DNA from: Dermatophagoides farinae
Taxonomy: Eukaryota > Arthropoda > Arachnida > Sarcoptiformes > Pyroglyphidae
Direction: 5' to 3'
Length of the DNA: 64,000 nt
Assembly: GCF_024713945.1 (NCBI RefSeq)
Contig: NC_134680.1
Coordinates: 4,674,001 to 4,738,000, forward strand
Of the stretch, positions 26,738-41,200 are shown in pieces; position 1 is the first letter of the stretch; each line of letters begins with the position of its first letter. A program made the translations under genes and the position numbers. The notes beneath the pieces are model-generated. The model worked only from the letters and a program-made list of their open reading frames with translations, was not told the origin of the DNA and searched no databases.

Positions 26738-29700
26738 AAAAAACCATGGTAAATTAATTCGAATGAATTTATGATGTTTTTTTTCTTCGTTTCTATTTCC
26801 ACCACTTGTGTATGTGTAGTGTTGATTTTGTGCCTCAGTTTAATTTAATTTTTTTTTTGACATTTTTTTTTATTGTTCACACAATTCAATTTTTTTAAAA
26901 TCTATTTTTGACACTTACCGTGATTTGTAATCAAAGGATTATTAGCAATACATGCCAATTGTGTTTGATCATCATTTGCATTTCACACGAAATATGTAGA
27001 TGATTTTATTCGATAATGCTATCGGTGATGATGATGAATGAAAATTTGATATACTCATGTTATTATCATAAGGTCGAAATAGATTCAAATGTTCATGTTG
27101 TTGTCGTCGACAATTCGTTCGATATAAAATGCCACCCTTTTTATCATCATTCAATTGTTGATGTTCATTGTTTTGTTTATAATTTATCAACGCTGATGGA
27201 TCAATTTCATCATAATCATTGTCGATAGCAAACATTTGCCGGTATGATATGGTTTCAATGTGAATATCATTATTATTATTATTATTATTGTGGACATCTT
27301 GTTGTTGATCATCGACATCACCATTGCCATCATCATCAGTCATGATCATTCTATTACCATCATCATGATTATTTGTTTTTAACAATGTTAACGTCGAACA
27401 TGGATTACTTGGACTTGATGTACATTCAATCTTAATCTATATAATATATTCGATACGAGAAAAAAACAAAAAAAAACATACAAGAAAACATCGACATAAG
27501 AAAAAAAATTGATTATAGGGTATGTATGATATATTCGATGTAAAAAGTAATTTTTCTTCTCTGAAATCAGAGAATCACGAAACAAACACTCGCTTACACA
27601 CACACACACACACACACACCGTCACTGATTTATATATCAACACAAACAACATCAATCAATCGATAGATCGATATGCAATCAATCGTTATTTTTATTTTCA
27701 TCTTCATCATAACATAAAATGATAAATGGATTTTTTCCACCATATAAAACAGTAATACACACACACACACACACACACACAAGAAAAACCGATGATGATT
27801 TGGAACATTGGGATCATATATTCTTTATTTATATGTGATGATTTGATTTTTGTTCCAATTATCGAAACGAATATTATATGATACAAAATGCAGCAACAAC
27901 AACAACAACAAAAAGTAAACAACAATCAACATCATCAGAATATTACATGATTGATTCATTTATTCGATAATATAAATCGAATAATAATGTAATGATATTT
28001 TTAGTTATTATTATTAACGAAACAACAGTATCTCTAGATATACATATATACCGATGAGAAAAAAATCGAATATATTTCTATCTATCTATATCTGGCTATT
28101 TATATCCGCAATGTACATTTGTTACATTTTATTGTATCGAAATAGTAATTTTTGCAAAACTTTTTTTTCTGTTTTTTGTTTTGTTTTGTTTTTACACAAA
28201 ATTAGCCTAATTGAAGAATGGTATCGTTTTTTTTTCATTTCATTGTTTTTCTTTGGAATTGATTGGAAAAACTTTTTTTGTGTTACCAAGAAATTTTTAC
28301 ACTGACCATCATCATGTTGTTTTGTTCTGAAAGGATGCGTGAAAAAAAAACTAATTAAACAACTCATTTCGTAACAACGATAACTTTTAAAAACCGGACT
28401 AACTAACTAATAAAATTTGTTGTGTCGTTTATCGTGATAATCAAAAAAAAAAAAAAAAAAATCCTCATTCAATATGGTTTCTAAACCAAAACAGAAAAAA
28501 TAAAACGGTATTCGATTCTGGGAACAAATAATAGAATTAAAAGGAATCAGATACATTGTTGATCAAAGATGGAAAGAAAAAAATCTTCATCCATATGACA
28601 ATTTTTTTTGTTGTTGTTGTTGTGTAATTCCAAATTATCGATCGAATTTGCTCATCATTCGATTCGATCATCGATGATGATTTAATCCTGATCCAAAAAA
28701 AAAAATGTCATTGTCAATAACAACCATAATGATGCTGATGATGATCATATCTATCGGTATTCATTGAGAATGGAAAAAAATTGGTTATTTGGACCATAAA
28801 GAAAAAAAATTCGAATGTTTTTTTATTCTTGAATGGATCAAGAATCACACACACTGTGTATATAATAATAATAATAACTGAATTAATTCTATAAGTAAGA
28901 TAAAAAAAAACTAAAGGCTATTCCATCTCTCTACCATTCTTTCTTCATTCTTTGCTTGTATTCTGAAACTTACTGTATCATTTTCCTTAATGAACTTTGG
29001 AAACGTGATGTTTAGCTGATCCGGTGGAACTAATCACGATGATGATGATGATGATGTTGTGTGTATCCAGTCCAGTCCAGTCCAATTTGTTTGTTGTTGT
29101 TGTTGTTGTTATTTTTTTTTAGTTTTATTTATAAATTTCAGTGATAATAATGGTTTCAGGTTTTTATTTTTCATGGCCATCCATCCACAAATTTTGTTGC
29201 CATATATTGTAAAATAAAATGAAAAAAAAATTTAAAATAAAAAAAATTAAAAAATTCAGAAAACAAAAATTACAAATTACAAATTCAAATTCAAATATAT
29301 ATTGAAAAAATAAAAAATTGCCCTTAGATGGCATGATTGGCGTTTCCGTACGTCATCTATGAATATGTTTACAAAAAAAAAAAATTTTGTTCGATGTTAT
29401 CATTGTTCGGAAATGCGTGAGTATTGCATGAATAAATGTTATAAAAACATCATCACACAACGCATGACTTCTCACTTTTTTTTCATGTTTTTTTTTCGCT
29501 AACCACATTTTCCAAAAATTCGAACTTTCATTTTTTCATTTTTGTTTCGTTGATTTTCGATTTTCTAAAACGTATTAATACAATTTCATCAATTCAAATT
29601 CATTTTCGATTAAATTCTGTTGATTTTTTTTTGTGAAATTAAAAGTATATAATACTACAAAATGAGTTCACGTGGACGATCACGTGCACGTTCCGGTTTT

Positions 29701-32700
29701 CGTGGTATGGCCAGTTCTTCTGGTCAACCATCACAACGAGAACAATTAGAATCTAAAGAAGAAGAAACTCGTTCACGAATGTCTGAATTATCAATTCAAG
29801 GTATTTTGAGCGTTTTTCCTTATAATTTCTCCAATTTTTTTTAAATTGATGATTATCCCTAGAACAAAGTGATAGAACCATACAAGAACTTCAATCGACA
29901 AGAATCTCTTCAGTTGTTTCTGGTGAAGAAAAAGATGATTATCGCTCCAGTAGTCGACGCGATGATGAACGTGAACGAAGTTATGGTGAACGTGGTACCG
30001 GACGTGGAAGTGGATATGGCGAACGAGAAAGCTATGGTGAACGGGGTACCGGACGCGGAGCTGGATACGGCGACCGTGGTGGCGAACGCGAAAGCTATGG
30101 TGAACGAGGTACCGGACGCGGAGCTGGATACGGCGACCGTGGTGGCGAACGCGAAAGCTATGGTGAACGAGGTACCGGACGCGGAGCTGGATACGGCGAC
30201 CGTGGTGGCGAACGCGAAAGCTATGGTGAACGAGGTACCGGACGCGGAGCTGGATACGGCGACCGTGGTGGCGAACGCGAAAGCTATGGTGAACGAGGTA
30301 CCGGACGCGGAGCTGGATACGGCGACCGTGGTGGCGAACGCGAAAGCTATGGTGAACGGGGTACCGGACGCGGAGCTGGATACGGCGACCGTGGTGGCGA
30401 ACGCGAAAGCTATGGTGAACGGGGTACCGGACGCGGAGCTGGATACGGCGACCGTGGTGGCGAACGCGAAAGCTATGGTGAACGAGGTACCGGACGCGGA
30501 AGTGGATATGGCAGCCGTGGTGGCGAACGCGAAAGAAGTGGATATAGTGACCGTGGAAGAATTGGTTCCGGTACTCGTGGTATAAGCAGTGGTGCTGGTG
30601 GTGATCGTATGGCACCGCGAAACTTTACATCATATCCGGAATCCGAAGCGTATGACATTGTATTGCCCAACGAAATTGAACATGGCGTCAAAGGACGTAA
30701 AATTGAACTATTGGCTAATTACATGCGAATCAGTATAAAGCCGACCATGGTCTATCATTATAACATTGATTTCAATTTCAAAGATGATGAAGAACGTGTC
30801 GCAATCAATGCTAATAATGAACGGAAGCAAAAATATTTTGCTAATAATGCTTTAGAATTGGTTACTCGATTTATTGAAATAAACGATGAAAAAATGAGAC
30901 AATTAAATGAATTTGTCTATGATATTGGAAAGAATATCTACACTACTAAAGAAATAGATTTAAACGAATTGACCAAGAATTTCGAAGCTAATATTGGTGG
31001 TCAAAGAAAACGATTTGTTGCCAAAATTGTCAATGTACAAAAAATTGATTTAACACAAATTGTGGACTTTTATGAAGGCCGTACATCGGAAGCACCACAA
31101 GTGATCATACATTTTCTTGAATTATTAATACAAAATGTATCCTTGTCAAAATTTCATCCTCATCGACGTAATTTATTCGATATTGAATCCGGTGTTATCC
31201 GTAGCCCAAAAAATTTTGTTAAATTTGTACAAGGTTTTAGTACGGCCGTACATTTAACCGAAATGGGACCATCGTTGAATCTACATCTAAAAACATCATG
31301 TATGATTTCATTGGAAGCTGATACATTATTACAATTAGTGGCCATGATTTCCGAAGGTCGTGATCCGCAACATTTAAATCCAAATGAAATTGAAAATATT
31401 AGCAAAATTATTCGTGGATTAGCAGTGAATACTGATTATACTGGCCGTAAACAAAAATATATAGTGAAAGCGTTTGCAGCACGACGACCACATGAAGTAA
31501 CATTTATGATGAAAAAGAATGGCACTGATGAAGAAACACCCATTTCTGTTCATGATTATTTTCTCACGAAATATAGAATATCAGTGAAAGATTATCCGGT
31601 CGTTCAAATGTGTGGTAAACGTGATACAGTCATTCCATTGGAACTAATTTATTTGGTAGAGAAACAATTTTTGAACAATTCAAAAATCGATTCCATCATA
31701 CAGAATGAATTATTACGTACGGCCACTCATAAACCATTGATTTATTTCAATCATTTATCACGATTTACACAAGAAATTGTCAAAAGTAATCCGGAACGAA
31801 TGGCTCAATTTGGTACTGATCTTTCACCAAAACCTGTTCGCTTTTGTGGCCGTGTTTTGGATGAACCACGTGTACGTGGTGGCAACCGTAATGAACGTTT
31901 TGCATCGGCTTCTGTAGCTAGATGGGCATTCTTTAGCTTTGACGAGAAATTCGGTGAACGCGATGTGGATAGTATTGTATTAGAATTGAAACAAACAGGT
32001 AATCGTTTTGGTATGAATTTATCGAATTGCATTGAAAAACAAGTGGTGCCAATCGATAATCGAAGTCTGGATGTGGTAAAAAATGTTTTTGCAAACATTT
32101 TGAAAAAATTGCCCAATCTTAACTTGTTGTTTGTAGCATTGCCTCACAGTAAGTGTGTCTGATAATTTGATTTGATTGATTTATATTTTTTCTATTTTCA
32201 ATCTAGTTCCATTCTTGTACAATGCTGTCAAACATTTTGGTGATCAAAAATTCGGTATTGTCACACAATGTTTGTCCGTAATGAAGGCTAAACGACGTAA
32301 TCGTGGTTATATTGAGAATCTTTTGCTTAAAGTTAATGGAAAACTTAATGGTCAAAATAGCTTTATTGAACGCCAAGATCTTCAATCGTTATCAATTGAC
32401 CATACTAAAACTATGGCCATTGGTGTTGATGTTAATCATCCGAGTTACACGGAAAAAGTCCAAAGTTCAATTGCTTGTGCAATTGGAAGCTATGACCATG
32501 AATTCACCCGTTATTCGGCCAGTGTACGTGTTCAAAAACGTGAAAAAGAAGAAATGATCTATGTACTTGAAGAAATGGTTGATGAATTGTTGGATGAATA
32601 TGAAAAGCGTAACAAATATTTACCGGAGAATTTTGTCATTTTTCGTGATGGTGTTTCCGATGGACAATTTAAATATGCTGAAAATGAAATCAATCAAATT

Positions 32701-35700
32701 CGTACAGCTATACGACGACGAACAAAAACTGGCAAATTGGTGTATATTGTCACACAGAAAGGTCATCAAACTCGATTCGTATTGCAAAATCCAAGCGGTT
32801 CGGCTGATCGTCCGGTATATAATGTACCACCAGGTACTGTTGTCGATCATACAATTACCGATCCAACCAAATGTATGTTCTTCATGAATTCACATTTCTC
32901 ATCATTGGTAAGTGAAAATTCAAATATCGATTTTATATATATTTCACGTTTTTTAATACAACAACAACCATAGGGAACATCACGTCCAATGAAATACGTC
33001 GTGTTACATAATGATTATGAACGACGAAAAATGAACATGGATGATTTGGAGAAACTTTGTTTCTATCTATGTCATAATTGTACTCGTTTTCGTGGACCAA
33101 TTGCAATGCCCGTTCCGGTTCGTTATGCTGATCTTTGTGCTTATCGTTCAAAATTGCATTTGGAAGCACAACATGCTAGTAAAAATATACCGGCCGAAAG
33201 TCAAGAAGAATTTGAACGTCATGTCATTTCACAATTGAATAAATTGGTGAAATTGAATGATAAGATCAAAAATTCACTTTTCTATTGTTAAACAAACATA
33301 TATGTATGATTCACATCTAACAAAAACAAAAAAAATCTACAATACACGATTATCATCTTTATAATTATCACATTCATATATTCATATATTCATATATTGT
33401 CTTATTATCATATAACAAATGTTTGGAAAAAATATTTCAGAATATATATTTCGGTTCAATTAATTTAATAAACTCTAATAAATGTTTGCAAAACGAGAAT
33501 CGATCCAACCATCAAACTGACCCATATCAAAAAAAAAAAAAAAATCTGGGTGTTTTTCTTCATACACCCACCACCGGAACCAAAAAAAAAAAAGAATTTT
33601 CATACAGATGTTTATGATGGAATAATGATTTTGATAAATTGATGAGAATTGAATCGAATTCGGTTTTTTCGTTTCGTTTCCAAAGAAAATTCAATTAATC
33701 AATTTTTTTTTTTGGTTTAGCTTTCAAAAAAGAAATGACAAAGTTGTTTTTTCTTTCTTGATTGTCTGTCGACTGAGATTGAATTTTTTTACGTTCGACT
33801 TTGTAAGTTGAATTTTTTTCGATGTTTTTCTCTTTGATTTTTGATTGTTTGAAAAATGTGATTCCGGTTTTCTTTTTTTTTTTGGCTCAAACCAAACCAA
33901 CAATCATTGTCGACAACAACAACAAATCGATGATCGATATTTCGAGAAAATAAAGAAAAAAAACAGAAATCAAAATGGGCTATCAATCTAAGTGGAAAAA
34001 AGAAAGAAAAAGAAAAAAAAAATTCAAGGAAAATTTCTTTATGATCGAAACTTTTTTCTTTTTCCCATCTCCATCATCATCATCATCATCATCATCCGTG
34101 TAATGACATTCGCACACACACATACACACAAACACGAAACGCCCCCCCATTTGGTTATATAACATAATCAAATCATCATCATCATCGGTGGAACAAATAT
34201 AAAAGTCAGTCTTTCAAAAATACACACACACACACACACACACAAATATTGAAGAAAGTTATTAGTATAGTGAAGTATGTACAGTCAAATCACAACCAAT
34301 CATACAACCATCATCATCATCATCATCGAAATTTACCCGAGAAAAAAAAATCAAACTTGTTTAGTGAAAACCAAACAAGTCAATTTATCTTTCCGGTAAT
34401 TCATCTTGTTGTTGTTGCGGCCGAATCAAAAAAAAAAAAAAAACGAATCAATCGAATTGTTGGTCAGACTTGGATTTTTCTATTTTCTATTTTTTTTCAA
34501 GCATCATCATCATCATCATCACAGACGACGACAAAAACTATAATGTGTTGTCAGATGGAGAAATGAATTTTTTTTTGTTTTGTTTACAAACCAAAACATC
34601 AACAATGAAGAGAAATAGAAAAAAAAAATTCTTCTCAATCATTCTACAAATAAAATTAGAAACCATAGATTTCAATTCGTTAGTTTTGAAAATTTTCTTG
34701 TTCTTTTTTTCGGGCCCATTTAATTTCGGGTCCTCGTCATCGTCGTCATCATCATCATCATCGGGACATATAAATGAGCAAATAGCGTGTGTGTGTGTGT
34801 GTTTCAAATCAAGTGATCCATGAAGCGAAAATGAAATGAAATGAAATGAAACAAGCACAAAAAAACAGGGAAAAATCAAATTTCTTAAATGATGAAAACA
34901 AAAGACAAATTTCTTCATAAATGATGAGTGATGAGTGTCCACATGGGCAACATTCATTTCAATTGCAAACAAAAAAAAACAAACCCGAAACCGAAACCAA
35001 ATCAACTGAACACAATTAATTTTTTGGTTGTTGACCTAAACTGTCCAAAACATACAGTGTGTCGAAAACTATGAAAAGTCAATTAAATTTTGGCCATCAA
35101 AAATTTTTTTTCGGTTTCGTTTTTTTTTTTGAATGAATGAATGATGATGATGATGATGATGAAGAGAAAGGAAGAAAAAAAAATTGTTTCATATTCTAGT
35201 GTTTCGATTCTTTTTTTTTCTTTGATCAAAATGCCTGAAGCTATTAAAGTCGATTGAATCAGAATTGTGAGCAAAAAAAAAAAGACAATAACCTCGGAAT
35301 CAATAAGATTTGTGAACAAATTGCTCATCGGAAATTTGTAAAAAAAAAATTCTATTTTTGATCGATAAATTTCAATGGAATTCGCGAATCTATCTATTAT
35401 TACGAATTTATTTTGAATCAAAAAAAAAACAAAACAAAATAACGACTCAATTGAAACAATTATGACAGTGGAGAATTTCTTTGCACTGATAATAAAAATT
35501 CGATCATCTGACAAGATTTGTATCTACCACTTTTTATTTTTTTTTTTTTTGCCAGTCTTTATGTGTAATCCTCCGCTATGCCAATTAATGGGAATGTGTT
35601 CCAAATCATGTCATTTTTCTGTTATTGCTATCATTATAAAATTGGACATATAAAAGTGGGAAAATCAAGTTGAAATAGTCATAGCGATTAAAGGAAATTT

Positions 35701-38234
35701 TCTCAGGAAAAAAAACATTCTGGAAATTTTTCTATTAGTGTTACACAATGGTGAAAATGTTCCAATTTTTTTTCAATTGTGAATTCTTCATTTTAAATTC
35801 AATTTTGAAAATTTTTTCTTTACTGACTGTTAGAAAAAAAAATTATTGCCAAAAGATACGAAAAACGGAAATCGAACAAAATGGCTGTTTTTTGGCAACA
35901 GAATCGGAAATCACTTGATTTTTAATTGCACGAAAATCTTAAAAAAAACGAACGAATGAACGAACGAAAATAGAATGCCGGAAAAAGCTCGTCTTTGCTT
36001 TAAATTAAACTGAACGACTTTAACGAAAAATTCATTTTATGTATGTCAAACGTAAAATGGAATGGAAAAAAAAATTTTCAATCATCTAATTGCATTCAAT
36101 ATCAAGGAATTTGGTAAAGAATTTATGTTTCATTTCATTTCATTTTGTTCATTTGTTCTTGGAACCAAAATGATAATAAAATTGACATTCATATTTATGA
36201 ATGAGTCAAAAAAAATAGATAAAAACAACACAACAGTAAAAAACAAAAATTTCTGTAAACATAAATTGACAAACATTTTCATTTTTATTATTGAAAGAGA
36301 AAGAAAATCAATTTCAACAGAAAAAGAAAGAAAGAAAGGTCAAAAGAAATCGTCCAAGAAATCTGATCGAACATGAATGAGTGAGTGAGTGAGTATGAAC
36401 CCTCAAAGGTTGAAATGGTATCAAAACATTCTAAATGGAAATAGAAACTAATTGACTTTGAAAATGCAATTAAAATTTTCTTTTGTTTTCACTTTTGCCA
36501 TCATTATCATTATCATCATCGCCATCATCATCATCATTTTTTTCGTTTATTTGTTGTTATTGTTGTTGTTGTTGTTGTTGTAAACAATCAAGATTACGTT
36601 TAGCAATATTTATAGCTGTTCTATTGCTGTTTCTGCTGATTCTGTTGGTACAATGTTACGATTGACTGGCTACGAATTTAATGAATGGAAAACCATCATC
36701 ATCAACAAGGCAAAAAAAAATTTAAAACATTCAAGAGAACAAAAAAAAAATTCAATGAAAATGAAAATCACTTTGTTGAAACCCTTTTTTTTCACCCATA
36801 TTCTATATTTCATTGCCCAATCTTTCATGAACTACTACTAACTGATATACTAACTATAGTTAATTCCAGTTAATAGAAGCCATTTATGGAACAAACAGCA
36901 ACAGCAGCAACAGAAATGAAACCGAAATCAAATGGAGCAAATTGTTATTACTATTACTATTATTATATATATCGTATAAATAAAATCTCCCGAAACAAAT
37001 GAACAAAGAAAAAAAAATTAGATAGATTTGGCCCAACGATAACAAGTAAAGGAGAAAGCGATAATACAGCACACACACACACACACACACACAAACATCA
37101 CACATAGGGTAGAATGTGAATGTTTTTGTGTATTAAATAGATAGAATGGAAATAGATAGAATAGATAGATAGATAGATATAGAAAATGAACATGAAACAA
37201 AAGAAAAAAAAATTCGTTTAAACATTAACTTACATATTACATGAAGCGTAAAGAAAACTTCATATGGCTTTTCCAACGATGGATGTACGACGTGACAACG
37301 AAATATTTGACCATGATCATTGGAAGTTGGACGTAATACAAGTTCACTATTAATACCAGTACCGGTTGTTGTTGCTAAAGCGGATATCTTTTTTTTCAGA
37401 ATCAAATTGAATGGTGGTGAATGGCGAAACGAGAGAGAGAGAAAAAAAAATGTAATGGACAAACATTGTGAGAAAGAAAAAGAATTGGAAATCGAATAAA
37501 ATAAATGATGAACAACGAAAATTTAGTGCAAACAAGAATTCACAATTCTCTTTGTTAGCTTTTTTTTGGGTTAACAATAACAATGGTAATAGAAAACAGA
37601 AACAAAAGAATATTCTGGCCATTGATCTTTTTTTTCTTTGTTTTTTTTTGGTGATAACTAAAAACTAACTAATAGAAGCTATTTGTTGTTAGTTGTTGTA
37701 GTTTGTTTCCATTGATGGTTATTTGTCAATTTGACCGATAAATAATTGCTATAATTCAATATAAAAAACATTAACAACAGCAACAACATTGTCTGATGTC
37801 ATTATTGCTTGTAGTTGTTTGAAATTGAATTCAGAAATGAATTTTTTTCCCTATCAATTCGACGTAAATAAATGTTTTATGGATGTTGTTCCTGATTCAT
37901 AGGAATGTGGGTTAATTCATACCTCACGATCATTTTGATTCAACCAGATTAAATTGGCACGTGGATTACCACCATAACAAACACATTTACATTTAAATAT
38001 TTCACCAACAAAAACGGTTACTTGGCCATTTTTAACGCCAAGTAAAATGGGCATTTCTGGTGGATCTTTGTGTGTGAGAAAAAAAAGAGAAAATGAAAAA
38101 TAAGATTTTTTCACATTACGCAAAACTTACAAATCACATTGATTTGATGAGTTGTAGATAATGTTTCGAATTTTCCATTCGTTGAATAGGCTACATATTG
38201 ATTCGATTGAGTTCAATTTGAATTTAAAACGACA

Positions 38235-38265
<31 letters not shown>

Positions 38266-41200
38266 CATCGATGTGTTGTCGTCAATCGATCAATCGATAG
38301 TGGAACGATGAATAAGAGAAGTTAGATATTGAGAATAAAAAAAAATGGAAAAAAGTTGAGCCCATAAGAGAGAGAAAGTGTCATTTAAATTTTAATCGAT
38401 CATCATCATCATCATCATCATCGATACTTACCAATACAAGCTATATTACGTATATTTGGTTCTTTATTATTGATCACAATTGTTATATTTGATCGTAATG
38501 TCCAGCTTTGATGATCATGTTTGATCATGTGAACATAATTATTATTATTATTATTATTACCAACATTGTTGATTATTGATCGTTGTTGTTGATTATGGCC
38601 ATTATTATTAACATGACCATCATGATGATCATGTTCATCATTATTATTATTATTATAATAATCATCTGAATCAACTTCTTTACCATCGATAAGCCAACGT
38701 ATTTTTGATTCATTCGGTTGATGTGATACAGGATGTGCATTACATTCTAATGTTATTGGTGTTCCTATATTCGAATATTCCAACATTCATGATGGCCATT
38801 CATTTTGATTTCCAGCATCCCGTACAAAAAAAAATTGATCCAATCAACCGTAAACATGTTATCATCAGCCATTGAATGTCCATGAATAAATTCGAGTGCA
38901 AAAAATTTTTTTTTATTATCGATGGAAGGCAAGTAAGCAAGCAAAAAGAAAAAAAAATAACAGTCAATAAACACGTAACGTAAAAAAAATGACAAACCTT
39001 GTTGTTGCCGTTGTTGTTGTTGTTGTTGTTGCGAACCATCATCTGATAATAGCACTTCGGTTGGACCATCAATATGAATTTGTGTGGGAAACACTGGATA
39101 GATTTTTTTTCGTTTAAATTTCAATTAATTTAAAAAAAAAATCATTACTTACAAAATACATTCAATGTAATCGATTCCTGTAATGGTATGGCTGTCAAAC
39201 TATTCATCACTTGACATGTATATTGTGCTTGATTATCATTATGATCAACAATAATTGATAATGTATTGAACACTTCATGATGGCCATTTTGTTGTTGTTG
39301 TGACATAATTATTGTGTATGTACGATCAATTTCAATACCATTACGATACCAAATGATTGTCGGTGGTGGATAACCATTGATCGAAGTACATTTAAGATTT
39401 AATTTTTCCTGATAATTAACAATATCACCATTTTTATAGCCATCTATCACAGGTGATGATGGTTGTCTATAAATATTGATCAATGCCATTGCACGTAATG
39501 GTTTCGATAAACCATTATGTTCAGCTTGACAACGATATTCTTCATCAATTTTTGGATATAAAATTAAACTTGATTCAATCGAATAAATTGTATGACGATT
39601 TGATAGCAATGTTTTCGATACAGTCGTTTTTGCCGCTTCTAATTTTCGTGTCATCCAAAAATTTAATTAGAAAGAGAGAGAAATACAGAAAAAAATGAAC
39701 CAATAATCAATTATTTGGTAAAAAAAAGGTCAACAACAAAAAAAAATGGCTACAAGGCATTCAAGAATGAATGAAATAGAAATAGAAAAGAGTTTTAATG
39801 ATCTTGAAACTTTTTTTTTGTCGGTGGCCACGAATAAAACTTAGTGAAAGTGGGATGAAGAATCAATCAACAATTAAGATGTGTAGGGGTGGGGGGCGAA
39901 TAGTTTTCAACATTCGAATGAACAACTTACCAGGCAATAATTCAATATTTTTTCTATACCATTTTAATCTTGGTGGTGGTTTAGCATATGGTACCGTACA
40001 TACGATAATAATCTTTTCACCTTCATATGCATCAACCATAAATATTGATGATGAATTATGATTTGATGATAATGTAAAAGGGCTATTCAATTCAGATTGA
40101 TGATAATGATGATTGGACGAAATATTCGATGATGACGATAATAATGGACGAAATGCAACTCCAACACCACCACCAGCACCACCATTTGGATTGTCAAATG
40201 AACGTGTAGAATTTATATAGATCACTTTTGGTGGCACTAAATTTAAAAATTCAAGAAGAACAAAAAAAAATATAAAAATAGACAAACACGTCATTTATGA
40301 ACAGAATCAAAAATTCGAACGAGTATTAAAAAAAAGGCTTTGTTCTTGTTGCTGTTGTTTTGTTTTAATTCATTTACTATCATCATGATGTTCAACTTTT
40401 GGCTCATTTGATTTCATTCATTCATTATTATTTCATTTTGTTTTTATTTATTTATTATTTGTTTCACTTCATTTTTCTTGTTCATTTCATTTTCTTCATT
40501 AAAGTGCACATATAACCAAGAAAAAAAAGGATGAAGTATGTTACCAAAAAAAACGCATAAATTCTGGATTTATTTCTTGATGTTCAAGTGCGTGTGTATG
40601 TTCCACACAATGAAAAATCACAAGTAACATATGTTTTTGTTGCGGATCAAAAGAATTTTATTCTTGTTTCTGTTTGTTTTTCTCAACATCATCACCATCC
40701 TCATGACCCAGAATAAAACTTTATGATCAAAATCAACTGCAACAACAAAAACAGCAACAACAATAACAACAACAACAGTTGTCGATATTGTAAAATGGTT
40801 TGATTCGAATTTCGTAACTCTTTTCTCATGGCGTTTTCGTAATGTTTTTTCTTCCCAATATATTCATCATATCTTTGTGTTTTTTTTGTGGATCTCAAAA
40901 ATCTCACCATGAAAAACAGGAAACAAAACGAGAAAAAATCATTCATTCATTTAGAACTCTATTTCATCATCATCATCATCACCATCATCAATGTAATTGT
41001 CAGTGCAGAATGAAGAATTTAATTTATATTTATACATTTTTGTTTTGTTATCTTGGAAACAATTTCGCTACATAGAGAGCCATCACCATCATCATCATCA
41101 AATGAATTCAGTATTCATCCTGAAGAATTTTTTTTCCAGTCTCATTTCTTAATTCTTTTTGCTGTGATTCATTTTGGTACATTTAGAATTTTTGGAATTG

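Larger units (their letters stand above)
29030..37233 (-). other. 8.2-kb intron of the nephrin-like gene that hosts the Argonaute gene
   Basis: The donor (GTAAGTTAAT) sits beside 37234 and the acceptor beside 29029. The intron contains the complete four-exon Argonaute gene on the other strand (29662-33291), then about 3.9 kb (33.3-37.2 kb) with only simple repeats and unconvincing open frames. Confidence 0.85.

Noticed and set aside
29990-30560. CRISPR-like repeat array
   Set aside because: The units are contiguous with no spacers, are in frame within an Argonaute exon, and the genome is eukaryotic.
29869-30585. Plus-strand 238-codon open frame with a repeated VPDAELDTATVVANAKAMVN unit
   Set aside because: It is an out-of-frame reading of the 63-bp array inside Argonaute exon 2; the real frame gives the RG/GR repeat and joins the N domain.
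29791-30615. Minus-strand 274-codon open frame with a His/Arg repeat
   Set aside because: Antisense shadow of the same stop-free 63-bp array; it has no splice context or family resemblance.
32974-32994. Lys in GTSRPMKYVV as the fourth catalytic residue of the Argonaute (a D-D-K site)
   Set aside because: Counting spacing from the third Asp shows that this position corresponds to the AGO2 SRPSHY motif, about 45 residues before H807; D1095 is the true equivalent.
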